A program made the position numbers and the translations under genes. Source: Rhizomys pruinosus (taxonomy: Eukaryota > Chordata > Mammalia > Rodentia > Spalacidae). From it: a stretch of DNA of 64,000 bases. Location of the stretch: NCBI GenBank assembly GCA_009823505.1, contig VZQC01003035.1, positions 2,239,811 through 2,303,810 of the forward strand, read 5' to 3'. Positions 37,635-53,800 of the stretch are shown here, piece by piece; within the stretch, counting starts at the first letter, position 1; each line of letters begins with the position of its first letter. The notes beneath the pieces were generated by a model. It saw nothing but the letters and a program-made list of their open reading frames with translations, had not been told where the DNA came from and did not search any database.

Positions 37635-40600
37635 CCAGTGGACAAGTCGTGTCTGAGATGACAGCAACTGAGACAGAGGACACATCTGAGACAACCAGGA
37701 CTGAAACAGTGGACATATCTGAGACAACCAGGATTGACACAGTGGACATGTCTGAGACCACAGGGACTGACACAGTGGATATATCTGAAACAACAGTGAC
37801 TGAGACAATTGACATGTCTGAGACAACAGGGACTGAGGAACTGGACATGTCTGCTACAACTGCAACTAAGAGCGTGTTTATGTCTGAGACAAAGGAGACT
37901 GAGACAGGTGACATGTCTGAAACAACAGGGACTGAGACAGTAGATATATCTGAAACAACATGTACTTGGACAATGGACATGTCTGACACCAAGGGACTGA
38001 AACATTAGACAAGTCAGACACAACAGTGACTCAGACTGTGGACATGTCTGAAACAACAGGGACTGAGAAAGTGGACATGTCTGAAACAACAGGGACTGAG
38101 AAAGTGGACATGTCTGAAACAACAGGGACTGAGGAAGTGGATATATCTGTGACAACACACATATCTGAGACAACATGTTCTGTGACCATGGGCATGTCTG
38201 AGAAAAAAGGGACTGAGAAAGTGCACATGTGTGAAATAACTGGTAATGAGACAGTGGTCATGTCTGATACAACAGGACTGAGACCTTGGACACGTTGGAG
38301 ATAACAGATTCTGAGACAGTGGACATGTATGAGACAACACACATATCTGAGAAAACAGGGTCTGAGACCATCAATATGTCCGAGACAACAAGAACTAAGA
38401 CAGTGGACATGTGTGAAACAACTGTGACTGAGACAATGGACATATCTGAGATAACAGGGACTGAGACAGTGTGAAAGTCTGAGTCAACTGGGTGCGAGAA
38501 AGTGGACATGTCTGAGACAATAGATGCTGACACAGTTGAGGCGTGTTAGCCAGTGGACAAGTCCTGTCTGATATGACAGCAATTGAGAAAGTGGACACAT
38601 CTGATACGACCAGGACTGAAACAGTGGACACATCTGGGACAAACAGGACTGAGACAGTGGTCATATCTGAGACAACAGGGACTGAGACATTGGACATGTC
38701 TGAGACCACAGGGACTGACACTTTGGATATCTCTGAAACAACAGGGATTGAGACAGTGGACATGTCTGAGACAATGGGGATGTAGAGCGTCTACACATCT
38801 AAGACCATCTGGACTCAGACAGGTGACATGTCTGAAACAACAGGTACTGAGACAGTATACATGTCTGAGAAAACAGGTACTGAGACCGTGGGCATGTCTG
38901 AGAAAACAGGGAATGTGACCTTGGACATGTCTGAGACAACAGGGTCTGAGACTTTGGAAATGCCTGAGAGAACAGGGACTGAGACAGTGGACATGTTTGA
39001 GACAACAGGGACGTAGAGCGTCTACACATCTAAGACTATCTGGTCTCAGACAGGGGACATGTCTGAAACAACAGGTACTGAGACAGTATACATGTCTGAG
39101 ACAACAGGTACTGAGACCGTGGGCATGTGTGATACAACAGGGATTGAGACATTGGACATGTCTGAGACAACAGGGTCTGAGACATTGGAAATGCCTGAGA
39201 GAACAGGGACTGAGACAGTGGACATGTCTGAGACAAAAGTATGGACAACATGCATATGTCTGAGACAACTGGGACTGACACAGTTGCCAGGTCTGAGACA
39301 TCGGGAACTGAGACCTTGTAGATATCTGAGACAACCAGGACTGAGATAGGGGACCTGGCAGAGACAACAGGGAATGAGACAGTGGACATGTCTGAGTCAA
39401 CTGGGTTTGAGACAACGGACATATCTGAGATAACACGGACAGAGAAAGGGGACATGGCTTGAACAACAGGCACTGAGACAGACAACAAGTGTGAAAAAAC
39501 AGGGAAAGAAACAATGGACATATCTGAGACAACAGAGAATGAGACGGTGTACAAGTCTGAGTCAACCGGGTTCAAGAAAGTGGACCTGTCTGAGAAAATA
39601 GATGCTGACACAGTTGACATGTCTTAGCGAATAGACAAGTCCTGTCTGAGATAACAGTGACTGAGTCAGTGGACACAACTGAGACAACCAGGACTGAGAA
39701 AATGGACACATCTGAGACAACCAGGACTGAAACAGTGGACATATTTGAGACAACAGGGACTGACACAGTGGACATATCTGACACCACAGGGACTGACACA
39801 GTAGATATATCTGAGACCACAGGGATTGAGACACTGGACATGTGTGGAAAAACAGGGACTGAGAGTGGACATGTCTTAGACAACACATATCCAAGAAAAC
39901 AGGGTCTGAGACCATCAAAATGTCTAAGACAACAGGGATTGAGACAGTGGACATGTGTGAAGGAACTGAGAATGAGACACTGGTCATGTCTGAGACAACA
40001 GGGTTCTAGACAGTTGAGAACTCTGAGAAAATAGATACTTTGATATTTGATATATCTTCACAAGTGGACAAGTCCTGTCTGAGATGACAGCGACTGAGTC
40101 AGTGGACACATATGAGACAACAGGGACTGAGACTGTGGACAAATCTGAGATGACGAGGACTGCGACAGTGGATATATCTGAGGCAACAGGGACTGACACA
40201 ATGGACATGTCTGAGACAACAGGGACTGACACATGGATATGTCTGAGACTACCGGGACTCAGACTTTGGACATATCTGAGACAACAGGGACTGAGACAGT
40301 GGACATGTAGGATATAACAGGGACTGAGACATTGGGCATATCTGACAAAACAGGGACTGAGACAATGGACATGTCTGAGCAAAACATATATCTGTGACAA
40401 AAGGGTCTGAGAACATGGACATGTCTGAGACAACAGGGACTGAGACAGTGGACATGTGTGAAAAAACTGAGATTAAGACAGTGGTCATGTCTGAGACAGC
40501 AATGACTGAGACATTGGACATGTCGGAGACAACAGGGACTGGGACAGTGGACATGTCTGAGACAACACACATATCTGAGACAACAGGGTCTGAGAGCATG

Positions 40601-43600
40601 GACATGTCTGAGAAAATAGGTACTGAGACATTGGACAGGTGTGAAACAACTGGGACTGGTAATTTCTTAGACAACAGGGACTAAGACAGTGGACATGTCT
40701 GAGAAAACCAGGACTGAGACAGTGGACATATCTGAGACAACAGGGACTGAGACAGTGGACATGTCTGAGATCACAGGGACTGACATAGTGGATATCTCTG
40801 AAACAACAGGGACTGAGACAGTGGACATATCTGAGACAACAGGGACTGAGAGAGTGGACATGTCTGAGACAACACACATATCTGAAAAAACAGGGTCTGA
40901 GACCATCAACATGTCCGAAACAACAAGGAATGAGACACTGGACATGGGTTAAACAACTGTGACTGTGACAAAAGACACGTCGGAGACAACAGGGACTGAG
41001 ACAGTGGACATGTTTGAGACAACAGGGATGTAGAGCGTCTACACATCTAAGACCATCTGGACTCAGACAGGTGACATGTCTGAAACAACAGGTACTGAGA
41101 CAGTATACATGTCTGTGACAACAGGTACTGAGAACATGGGCATGTGTGAGACAACAGGGATTGAGACCTTGGACATGTCTGAGACAACAGGGTCTGAGAT
41201 ATTGGAAATGCCTGAGAGAACAGGGACTGAGACCGTGGACATGTCTGAAACAAAAGGTACGGACAACGTGGATATGTCTGAGATAAGAGGGACTGACACA
41301 GTTGCCAGGTCTGAGACATCTGGAACTGAGATATTGTAGATGTTTGAGACAACCAGGACTGAGATAGGGGACCTGGCAGAGACAACAGTGACTGAGACAG
41401 TGGACATGTCTGAGTCAACCGGGTTTGAGATGACAGACATATCTGAGATATCACGGACTGAGACAGGGGACATGGCTTGAACAATAGGCACTGAGACAGA
41501 CGACAAGTGTGAAAAAACAGGGAATGAAACAATGGACATATCTGAGACAACAGGGACTGAGACAGTGTACAAGTCTGAGTCAACCGGGTTCAAGAAATTG
41601 GACCTGTCTGAGAAAATATATGCTGACACAGTTGATATGTCTTAGCCAGTAGACAAGTCCTGTCTGAGACAACAGGGACTGAGTCAGTGGACACATCTGA
41701 GACAACAGGGACTGAGACCGTTGACAAATCTGAGATGACAAGGACTGCGACAGAGGATATATCTGAGAAAACAGGGACTGACACAGTGGACATATCTGAG
41801 ACAACAGGGACTGAGGCATGGATTTGTCTGAAACTACCAGGACTCAGACTTTGGACATATCTGAGACAACAGGGACTGAGACAGTGGACATGTCTGATAT
41901 AACAGAGACTGAGACATTGCACATATCTGAAAAACAGGGACTGAGACAATGGAAATGTCTGAGACAAAACACATATCTGTGACAAAATGGTCTGAGAACA
42001 TGGACATGTCTGAGACAACAGGGACTGCGACCGTGGATATGTCTGAGACCACAGGGACTGACACAGTGGATATATTTGAAACAACAGGAACTGAGACAGT
42101 GTTCATGTCTGAGATAACAGGTACTGAGTCAGTGGACATGTCTGATACAACTTTGACTAAGAGCGTATTCATGTCTTGGACAATGGGGACTGAGACAGGA
42201 GACTTGTCTGAGACAACAGGTACTGAGACATTGGACATGTCTGAAACAACAGGGACTGAGAGAGTACATACATCTGAAACAACAGGGACTGAGACAATTA
42301 TATATCTGACACAGGGATTTAGAAAGTGGACATGTCTGACACAACAGGGACTGAGACAGTGTCCACATCTGACACAGTAGGGAGTGAGACAGAGGACACA
42401 TTTGAGACAAGCAGGATTGAGACAGTGGACATATCTGAGACAAGAGGGACTGAGACAGTGGACATGTCGGAGAACACAGGGTCTGACACAGTGGATACAT
42501 CTGAAACAACAGAGAGTGAGAGAGTGGCCATGTCTGAGACAAGAGGGACTGACGCAGTGGACATGTCTGAGTCAACAGGGTTTGACATTACGGACATTTC
42601 TGAGATAACAGTGACAGAAAGAGGACATGGCTTGGACAAAAGGCCCTGAGACAGACGACAAGTGTGAAAAAACAGGGAATGAGACAATGGACATATCTGA
42701 GACAGCATTGACTGAGACAGTGTACAAGTCTGAGTCAACCCGGTTCAAGAAAGTGGACCTGTCAGAGACAAGAGATGCTGACACAGTTGACATGTCTTAG
42801 CCAGTAGACAAGTCCTGTCTGAGATAACAGCGACTGAGATAGTGGACACATCTGAGACAACCAGGACTGAGACAGTGGACACATCTCAGACAACCAGCAC
42901 TGAGATATTGGACGTATCTGAATCAACAGGGAATGAGACAATGAACATGTCTGAGACAACAGGGACTGAGACAGTGGACATATGTGAAAAAACTGAGATT
43001 GAGACAGTGGTCATGTGTGCGGCAACAATGATTAACACATTGGATACATCGGAATCATCATGGACTGAGACAGTGGACATGGCTGAAACCACAAACATAT
43101 CTGAGACAACAGGGTGTGAGAGCATGGATATGTCTGAGACAACAGGTACTGAGACATTGGACATGTGTGAAACAACTGGGAGTGAGAGAGTACATACATC
43201 TGAAACAACAGGAACTGAGACAATGTACATATCTGACACAGGGAATTGGAAAGAGGACATGACTTACACAATAGGGACTGAGACAGTGGACACGTCTGAG
43301 ACAGTAGGGATTCAGACAGAGGACACATTTTAGACAAGGATTGAGGCAGGGGACATATCTAAGACAACAGGGATTGAGAAATTGAACATGACTGGGACGA
43401 CAGGGACTGACACAGTGGATATATCAGAAACAACTGGGAGTGAGAGAGTGGCCATGTCTGAGACAAGAGGGACTGACACAGTGGACATGTCTGAGTCAAC
43501 AGGGTTTGAGACCATGGACTTATCTGAGATATCAGTGACTGAAAAAGGGGACATGGCTTGGACAACAGGCACTGAGACAGACCACAGGTGTGAAAATACA

Positions 43601-44888
43601 GGGAATGAGACAATGGACATATCTGAGACAACAGGGACTGAGACAGTGTACAAGTCTGAGTCAACCGTGTTCAAGAAAGTGGACCTGTCTGAGACAATAG
43701 ATGCTGACACACTTGACATGTCTTAGCCAGTAGAAAAGACCTGTCTGAGATAACAGCGACTGAAACAGTGGACACATCTGAGACAACCAGGACTGAGAAA
43801 GTCAACAGATCTGAGACAACCAGAACAGAGACAGTGGACATGTCTGAGAAAACAGGGACTCAGAGAGTGGACAAATCTGAGACGACCAGGACTGAGACAG
43901 TGGATATATCTGAGACAACAGGGACTGACACAGTGGACATATCTGAGACAACAGGGACTGACACATGGATATGTCTGAGACAACCGGGACTCAGACTTTG
44001 GACATATCTGAGACAAGAAATGAGACAGTGGACATGTCTGATATAACAGGGAATGAGACATTGGAAATATCTGAAACTACAGCGACTGAGACAATGGACA
44101 TGTCTAAGACAACAGGGACTGAGACAACGGACATGTCTGAGACAAGAGGGACTGAGACAATGGACATGTCTGAGACAGCAGTGACTGAGACAGTGGACAC
44201 GTCAGAATCAGCATGGACTGAGACAGTGGACATGTGTGAGACCACACACATATCTGAGACAACAGGGTCTGAGAGCATGGACGTGTCTGAGCCAATATAT
44301 CCTGAGACATTGGACATGTGTGAAACAACTGGGACAGGTCATGTCTGAGACAACAGAGATTGAGACAGTGGACATGTCTGAGACCACAGGGACAGACACA
44401 GTGGATATATCTGAAACAAGAAGGAGTGAGAGAGTGGACATGTCTGAGACAAAAGGGACTGAGACAGTGGACATGTCTGAGTCAACTGGGTTTGAGACCA
44501 TGGACATATCTGAGATAACATAGACTGAGAAATGGGACATGGCTTGGACAACAGGCACTGAGACAGACCACAAGTGTGAAAATACAGGGAAGGGGACAAT
44601 GGACATATCTGAGACAACAGGGACTGAGACAGTGTACAAGTCTGAATCAACCAGTTTCAAGAAAGTGGGCCTGTCTGAGACAATAGATGCTGACACACTT
44701 GACATGTCTTAGCCAGTAGACAAGACCTGTCTGAGATAACAGCAACTGAGACAGTGGACACATCTGAGACAACCAGGACTGAGAAAGTAGCCAGATCTGA
44801 GACAACCAGAACAGAGACAGTGGACATACCTGAGACAAAAGGGACTGAGAGAGTGGACAAATATGAGACGACCAGGACTGAGACAGTA

Positions 44889-44938
44889 CATATCTATATA
44901 TATATATATATATATTATATCTATATATATATATATAT
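44889..44938 (+). repeat. (TA)n microsatellite inside an array unit
   Basis: Two TA runs separated by TTATATC sit between GACAGTACATATC and ATCTGAGACAAG. Related cassettes near 43,900 have GTGGATATATCTGAG at this position, so the tract looks like slippage expansion of the TATATAT already present in a GATATATCT-type unit. Confidence 0.9.
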
Positions 44939-47782
44939 CTGAGACAAGAAGGACTGACACAGTGGACATATCTGAGACAACAGGGACTGACACATGGATA
45001 TGTCTGAGACAACCGGGACTTAGACTTTGGACATGTCTGAGACAACAGGGACTGAGACAGTGGACATGTATGATATAACAGAGACTGAGACATTGCACAT
45101 ATCTGAAACCACAGGTACTGAGACAATGGACATGTCTGAGAAAACAGGGACTGAGACAATGGACATGTCTGAGACAACAGGGACTGAGACAGTGGACATG
45201 TGTGAAAAAACTGAAATTGAGACTGTGGTCATGTGTGAGATAATGACTGAGACATTGTACACGTCGGAATCAGCATGGACTGAGACAGTGGACATGTCTG
45301 AGACCACACACATATCTGAGACAACAGGGTCTAAGAGCATGGACATGTCTGAGTCAACAGGTACTGAGACATTGGACATGTGTGAAACAACCGGGACTGG
45401 TAATGTCTGAGACCACATGGACTGAGACAGTGGACATGTCTGAGACCACAGTGACTGACACAGTGGATATATTTGGAACAACAGGGACTGAGACAATGTT
45501 CACATCTGACACAACAGGTACTGAGACAGTGGACATGTCTGATACAACAGCGACTAAGGGCGTGTTCATGTCTTGGACAATGGGGACTGAGACACGTGAC
45601 TTCTCTGAGACTACAGGGACTGAGTGATTACATACATCTGAAACAACAGGGACTGAGACAATGAACATATTTGACACAGGGACTTAGAAAGTGGACATAT
45701 CTGACACAAAAGGGACTGAGACAGTGGACACATCTGAGACAGTAGGGATTCAGACAGAAGACACATTTGAGACAACCAGGACTTAGACAGTGGACATATC
45801 TGAGACAACAGGGACTGAGACAGTGGACCATTTCTGAGCCCACAAGGACTGTCACAGAGGATATATCTGAAACACAAGGGAATGAGAGAGTGGACATGTC
45901 TGAGACAAAAGGGATTGACACACTTGTCATGTCTGAGTCAACAGGGTTTGAGACCACAGATATATCTGCGATAACAGCGACTGAGAAAGGGGACATGGCT
46001 TGGACAACAGGCACTGAGACAGACGACAAGTGTAAAAATAGAGAATGAGACAATGGACATATCTGAGACAACAAGTACAGAGACAGTATACAAGTCTGAG
46101 TCCACGGGGTTCAAGAAAATGGACCTGTCGAGACAATAGATGCTGACACACTTGACATGTCTTAGCCAGTAGACAAGACCTGTCTGAGATAACAGCGACT
46201 GAGACAGTGGACACATCTGAGACAACCAGCACTGAGTCAGTGGACATATCTGAGACAACAGTGATTGAGACAGTGGACAAATCTGAGATGACCAGGACTG
46301 AGACAGTGGATATATCTGAGACAACAGGGACTGACACAGTGGACATATCTGAGACAACAGTGACTGACACTTGGATATGTCTGAGACAACCGGGACTCAT
46401 ACTTTGGACATGTCTGAGACAACAAGGACTGAGACAGTAGACATGTCTGATATAACAGTTACTGAGACATTGAACATATCTGAAAGAACAGGGACTGAGA
46501 ATGGACATGTCCAAGACTACAGCGACTGTGACAGTGGACAAGTGTGAAAAACCGGAGATTGAGACAGTGGTCATGTGTGAGACAACATGACTGAGACATT
46601 GGACACGTGGGAATCATCATGGACTGAGACAGTGGACATTTCTGAGACCACACACATATCTGAGACAACAGGGTCTGAACGTATGGACATGTCTGAGTCA
46701 ACAGGTACTGAGACATTGGACATGTGTGAAACAACTGAGACTGGTCATGTCTGAGACAACAAGGACTGAGACAGTGGATATGTCTGAGACCACAGGGACT
46801 GACACAATGGATATATTTGAAACAACAGGGACTGAGACAGTGTTCATGTCTGAGATAACAGGTACTGAGTCAGTGGACATGTCTGATACAAATGTAACTA
46901 AGAGCGTGTTCATGTCTTGGACAACGGGGACTGAGACAGGTGACTTGTTTGAGACAACATGGACTGAGACATTGGACATGTCTGAAGCAACAGGGACTGA
47001 GAGAGTACACAGATCTTAAACAACAAGGACTTAGTCAATGTACATATCTGACACAGGGATTTAGAAAGTGGACATGTCTGACACAACAAGGACTGAGACA
47101 GTGGACTCGGCTGAGGCAGTAGGGTTTCAGACAGTGGACACTTTTGAGACAACCAGGACATGTCTGAGACAAAACACATATCTGACAAAATGGTCTGAGA
47201 TCATGGACATGTCTGAGACAACAGGGACTGAGACAGTGTACATGTGTGAAACAACTGAGATTGAGACAGTGTTCCTGTCTGAGACAACAAAGACTGAGAC
47301 ATTGGACACGTTGGAGACAACAGGGTCTGAAACAGTGGACATGGCTTAGACAACACACATATCTGAGACAACAGGGTCTGAGAGCATGGACATGTCTGAG
47401 ACAACAGGGACTGAGACGGTGGACATGTGTGAAAGAACTGATATTGAGACAGTGGTCATGTCTGAGACAACAATGACTGAGACATTGGACACGTCAGAGA
47501 CAACAGGGTCTGAGACACTGGACATGTCTGAGACAAAACACATATCAGAGACAACAGGTTCTGAGAGCCTGGACATGTCTGAGACAATAGGGACTGAGAC
47601 AGTGGACATGACTGAGACACAGGGACTGACACAGTGGATATATCTGAAACAACAGGGCCTGAGTCAGTGAACATGTCTGATACAACTGCAACTAAGAGCT
47701 TGTTTATGTCTGAGACAAAGGAGACTGAGACAGGTGACATGTCTGAAACAACAGGGCCTGAGAAATAGATTTATCTGAAACA

Positions 47783-47818
47783 ACAGGGACTTGGAAAAAA
47801 AAAAAACAGGGACTTGGA
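47783..47818 (+). mobile_element. Poly(A) insertion flanked by a 13-bp direct repeat
   Basis: Twelve A residues (47,795-47,806) are flanked on both sides by ACAGGGACTTGGA. Related cassettes at about 37,960 and 52,650 have a single copy of the equivalent sequence (ACTTGGACAATGG, ATTTGGACAATGG) and no A run. A duplicated target around a pure poly(A) is what an extremely 5'-truncated LINE-driven insertion would leave. Slippage or an assembly error is the alternative. Confidence 0.5.
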
Positions 47819-50800
47819 CAATGGACATGTCTTACACCAAGGGACTGAAATAGTGGATAAGTCTGACACAACAGTGACTCAGTGGACATGTCTGAAACAA
47901 CAGGGACTGAGACAGTGGACATGTCTGATACAATAGGGTCTGAGACAGTGGATATATTTGTGACAAAACACATATCTGAGACAACATGGTCTGAGACCAT
48001 GGATATGTCTGAGTGAAAAGGGACCGAGAAAGTGCACATGTGTGAAATACCTTGGACTGGACAGTGGTCATGTGTAATACAACAGGGATTGAGACATTGG
48101 ACACATTGGAGATAACAGGTTCTGAGACAGTGGACCTGTCTGAGACAACACACATATCTGAGAAAACAGTGTCTGAGACCATCAACATATCCTAGACAAC
48201 AAGGACTGAGACAGTGGACATGTGTGAAACAACAGTGACTGAAACAATGGACATATCTGAGACAATAGGGACTGAGACAGTGTACAAGTCTGAGTCAACC
48301 AGGTTCGAGAAAGTGGACCAGTCTGAGACAACAGATGCTGACATAGTTGACATATCTTAGCCAGTCGACAAGCCCTGTCTGAGATGACAGCGACTGAGAC
48401 AGTGGACACATCTGGGACAACCAGGACTGAGACAGTGGACATATCTCTGACAACAGGGACTGAGAAAATCGACATGTCTGAGACCGCAGGGACTGACACA
48501 ATGGATAACTCTGAAACAACAGGGACTGAGACAGTAGACATGTCTGAGACAACACACATATCTGAAAAAACAGGGTCTGAGATCAACATGTCCGAGACAA
48601 CAAGGACTGAGTCAGTGGACATGTGTTAAACAACTGTGACTGAGACAGTGGACATGTCAGAGACAACAGAGACTGAGACAGGGGATATGTCTGAGACAAC
48701 AGGGATGTAGAGCGTCGACACATCTAAGACAATCTGGACTCAGACACGTGACATGTCTGAAACAACAGGTACTGAGACAGTGTACATGTCTGAGACAAGA
48801 GGTAGAGGCACCTTGGCTATGTCTGAGACAACAGGGCCTGAGACATTGGAAATGACTGAGACATTGGGAAGTGAAACCTTGTAGATATCTGAGATAACAG
48901 GGATTGAGACAGTGGATATGTCTGAGACAACAGGGACTGAGATAATGGATATGTCTGAGACAACACTGATTGATACATTTGACATGTCTGAGATAACAGG
49001 GACTAAGACATTGGACATGTTGAAACAACCGGGACTGAGAAAGGGGACATGGCTGAGACAACAGGGATTGAGACAGTGGACAAGTGTGAAACAACAGGAA
49101 CTGAGACAGTGGACATGTCTGAGACAAAAGGGACTGAGACAGTGGATATATCTGAAACAGCAGGGACTGAGACCGTGGAAATGTCAGAAACAACAGGAAC
49201 TGAGAGAGACGACATGTAAGAGACAACATGCACTGAGACAGGGGACATGTCTGAGACAACACATATCCGAGAAAACAGGGTCTGAGCCCATCGACATGTC
49301 TGAGACAGCAGGGAATGAGACAGTGGACATGTGTGAAAAAACTGAGAATGAGACAATGGTCATGTCTGAGAGAACAGGGTTATAGACATTTGAGAACTCT
49401 GAGACAATAGATACTAAGACAGTTAACATGTCTTTGCCAGTGGACAAATCCTGTCTGAGATGAGAGTGACTGAGAGAGTGGACATGTCTGAGCCCACAGG
49501 GACTTAGACAATGGACATGTCTGAGACAAGACACATATCAGAAAAAACAGGGTCTGAGACCATCAACATGTCCTAGACAAGAAGGACTGAGACAGTGGAC
49601 ATGCGTGAAACAACTGTGACTGAGACAGTGGACATGTCGGAGAAAACTGGGACTTAGAGCATCTACAGATCTAAGACAATCTGGACTCAGACAGGTGACA
49701 TGTCTGAAACAACAGGGACTGAGACAGTGTACATGTCTGAGACAACAGGTACTGAGACCGTGGGCATGTCTGAGAAAACAGGGATTGAGACCTGGGACAT
49801 GTCTGAGAAAACAGGGACTCACACATCATAAATGGCTGAGACAACAGGGACTGAGACAGTGGACATGTCTGAGAAAAGTGGTTTGGACACCGTGGATATG
49901 TCTGAGACAACAGGGCCTGAAACAGTGGGCATGTCTGAGACATTGGGAACTGAGACCTTGTAGATGTCTGAGATAACAGGGACTGAGACAGTGGACATAT
50001 CTGAGACAACAGGGACTGAGATCATGGATATGTCTGAGACAACACTGATTGATAAGTTTGGCATGTCTGAGATAACAGGGACTAAGACATTGGACATGTC
50101 TGAGACAACCGTGACTGAGACAGGGGACCTGGCTGAGTTAACAGAGACTGAGAGAGTGGACAAGTGTGAAATAACAGGGAATGAGAGAGTGGACATGTCT
50201 GAGACAAAAGGGACTGAGATAGTGGACATGTCTGAGTCAACAGCGTTTGAGACCACGGACATATCTGAGATAACAGGGACTGAGACAGGGGACATGGCTT
50301 GGACACCAAGCACTGAGACAGAAGCCAAGTGTGAAAAAACAGGGAATGATACAATGGACATATCTGAGACAACAAGGACTGAGACAGTGTACATGTCTGA
50401 GTCAACCTTGTTCAAGAAATTGGACCTGTCAGAGACAATATACGCTGAAACAGTTGACATGTCTTAGCCAGTAGACAAGTCCTGTCTGAGATAACAGTGA
50501 CTGAGACAGTGGACACATCTGAGACAACCAGGACTGAGACAGATGACATATCTGAGACAACAGGGACTGAGATATTGGACATGTCTGAGACCACAGAGAC
50601 TGAGACAGTGAACATGTCTGAGACAACATATATCCAAGAAAACAGGGTCTGAGACCATCGACATGTCTGAGACCACAGGGAATGAGACAGTGGACATGTG
50701 TGAAAGAACTGAGAATGAGACACTGGTCATGTAAGGGACAACAGGGTTCTAGACAGTTGAGAACTCTGAGACAATAGATATTTAGACAGTTGAGATGTCT

Positions 50801-53800
50801 TCACCAGTGGACAAGTCCTGTCTTAGATGACAGGAACTGAGTCAGTGGACACATCTGAGACAACAGGGACTGAGACAGTGGACAAATCTGAGATGACCAG
50901 GACAGAGACAGTGTACATATCTGAGACAACAGGGACTGACACATGGATATGTCTGAGACCACAGGGAATGAGACAGTGGATGTGTCTGAAAAAACAGGGA
51001 CTGAGGCAGTGGACTTGTCTGAGACAACAGGTACTGAGAGAGTGGACATGTCTGAGACAACACATATCCAAGAAAACAGGGTCTGAGACCATTGACATGT
51101 CTGAGACAACAAGGAATGAGACAGTGGACATGTGTGAAAGAACTGAGAATAGACACTGGTCATTTCTGAGACAACAGGGTTCTAGACATTTGAGAACTCT
51201 GAGAAAATAGATACTTAGAGAGTTGAGATGTCTTCACCAGTGGACAAGTCCTGTCTGAGATGACAGCGACTGAGTCAGTGGACACATCTGAGACAATAGG
51301 GACTGAGACAGTGGACAATTCTTAGACGACCAGGACTGAGACAGTCGATATATCTGAGACAACAGGGACTGACACAGTGGACATATCTGAGACAACAGTG
51401 ACTGACACATGGATATGTCTGAAACAACCGGGACTCAGACTTTGGACATGTCTGAGATAACAGGGACTGAGACATTGGACATGTCTGATATAACAGGGAC
51501 AGACACATTGCACATATCTGAAGCAAAAGGTACTGAGACAATGGACATGTCTGAGACAACAGGGACTGAGACAGTGGACATGTGTGAAAAAACTGAGATT
51601 GAGACGGTGGTCTTGTCTGAGACAACAATGACTGAGACATTGGACACGGAATCATCATGGACTGAGATATTGTACATGTCTGAGTAAACACACATATCTG
51701 AGACAACAGGCACTGAGACATTGGACATGTGTCAAAAAACTGGGACTGGTCTTGTCTGAGACAATAGGGACTGAGACAGTGGACATGTCTGAGACCACAG
51801 GGACTGACACACTGGATATATTTGAAACAACAGGGACTGAAACAGTGTTCATGTCTGAGACAGCAGGTGCTGAGACAGTGGGCATGTCTGATACAACTGC
51901 GACTAAGAGCGTGTTCATGTCTTGGACAACGGGGACTGGGACAGGTGACTTGTCTGAGAAAAAAGGGACTGAGACATTTGACATGTCTAAAGCAACAGGG
52001 ACTGAGACAGTACATATATCTGAAAAAACAGGGACTGAGACAATGTACTTATCTCACACAGGGACTTAGAAAGTGGACATGTCTGACAGAACAGGGACAG
52101 AGACAGTGGACACGTCTGAGACAGTAGGGAATGGGACAGAGGACACATTTGTGACAACCAGGACTGAGACTGTGGACATATCTGAAACAACAGGGACTGA
52201 GACAATGGACATGTCTGAGGCAAAACTCATATCTGTCACAAAAGGGACTGAGACCATGTACATGCCTGAGACAACAGGGACTGAGACAGTGGACATATGT
52301 GAAACAACTGAGGTTGAGACAGTTGTCATGTCTGAGACAACAAAGACTGAGACATTGGACACGTCGGAGTCACAGGTTCTAAGACAGTGGACATGTCTGA
52401 GACAACACACATATCTGACACAACAGGGTCAGAGAGCATCGACATGTGTGAAACAGGGACTGAGACAGTGGACATGTCTGAGACCACAGGGACTCACACA
52501 GTGGATACTCCTGAAACAACAGTGACTGAGACAGTGGACATGTCTGATACAACTGCAACTAAGAGTGTGTTTATGTCTGAGACAAAGGAGACTGGGACAG
52601 GTGACATGTCTGAAACAACAGGGACTGAGAAATCAGATATATCTGAAACAACAGGGATTTGGACAATGGACATGTCTGACACCAAGGGCTTGAAACAGTG
52701 GACAAATCTAACACAACAGTAACTCAGACAGTGGACATGTCTGAAAAACAGGGACTGAGACACTGGACATTTCTGATACAACAATGTCTGAGACAGTGGA
52801 TAAATCTGTGACAACACACATATCTGAGACAACATGGTCTGAGACCACGGACATGTCTGAGAAAAACGGGACTGAGAAAGTGCACATGTGTGAAATAATT
52901 GGTACTGATATAGTGGTCAGGTGTGATACAACAGGGTCTGAGACATTGGACACGTTGGAGATAACAGGTTCTGAGACAGTGGACATGTCTGAGACAACAC
53001 ACATATCTGAGAAAACAGGGTCTGAGACCATCAACATGTCCGAGACAACAAGGACTGAGACAGTGGATATGTGTCACACAACTGTGACTGAGACAATGGA
53101 CATCACTGAGAGAACAGGAACTGAGACAGTGTTCAAGTCTGAATCAACCAGATTCAAGAAAGTGGATTTGTCTGAGAAAAGAGATGCTGACATAGTTGAC
53201 ATGTTTTAGCCAGTGGACAAATCCTGTCTGCAATGACAGCAACTGAGAGAGTGGACACATCAGAGACAATCAGGACTGAGAAAGTGGACACATCTGAGAC
53301 AACCAGGACTGAGACAGGGGATGTATCTGAGATAGGGACTGAGACAGTGGACATGTCTAAGACCACAGGGACTGAAACAGTGAATATCTCTGAAATAACA
53401 GGAACTGAGACAGTGGACATATCTGAGACAACACACATATCTTAAAAAACAGGGTCTGAGACCATCAACATGCCCAAGACAACAAGGACTGAGACAGTGG
53501 AAATATCTGATATAACAGGGACTGAGACATTGGACATATCTGAAACAACAGGGACTGAGACAATGGACATGTCTGAGACAAAACACATATCTGTGACAAA
53601 AGGGTCTGAGACCATCAACATGTCCCAGGCAACAGTGACTGAGACAGAGGACATGTGTGAAACGACTATAACTGAGAGAGTGGTCAAGTCTGAGACAACA
53701 AGGACTGAGAGATTGGAAATGTCGGAGACAACAGGGACTGAGACTGTGGACATGTCTGACACAACAGGGAGTTTGAGCGTGGACACATCTATGATAATCT

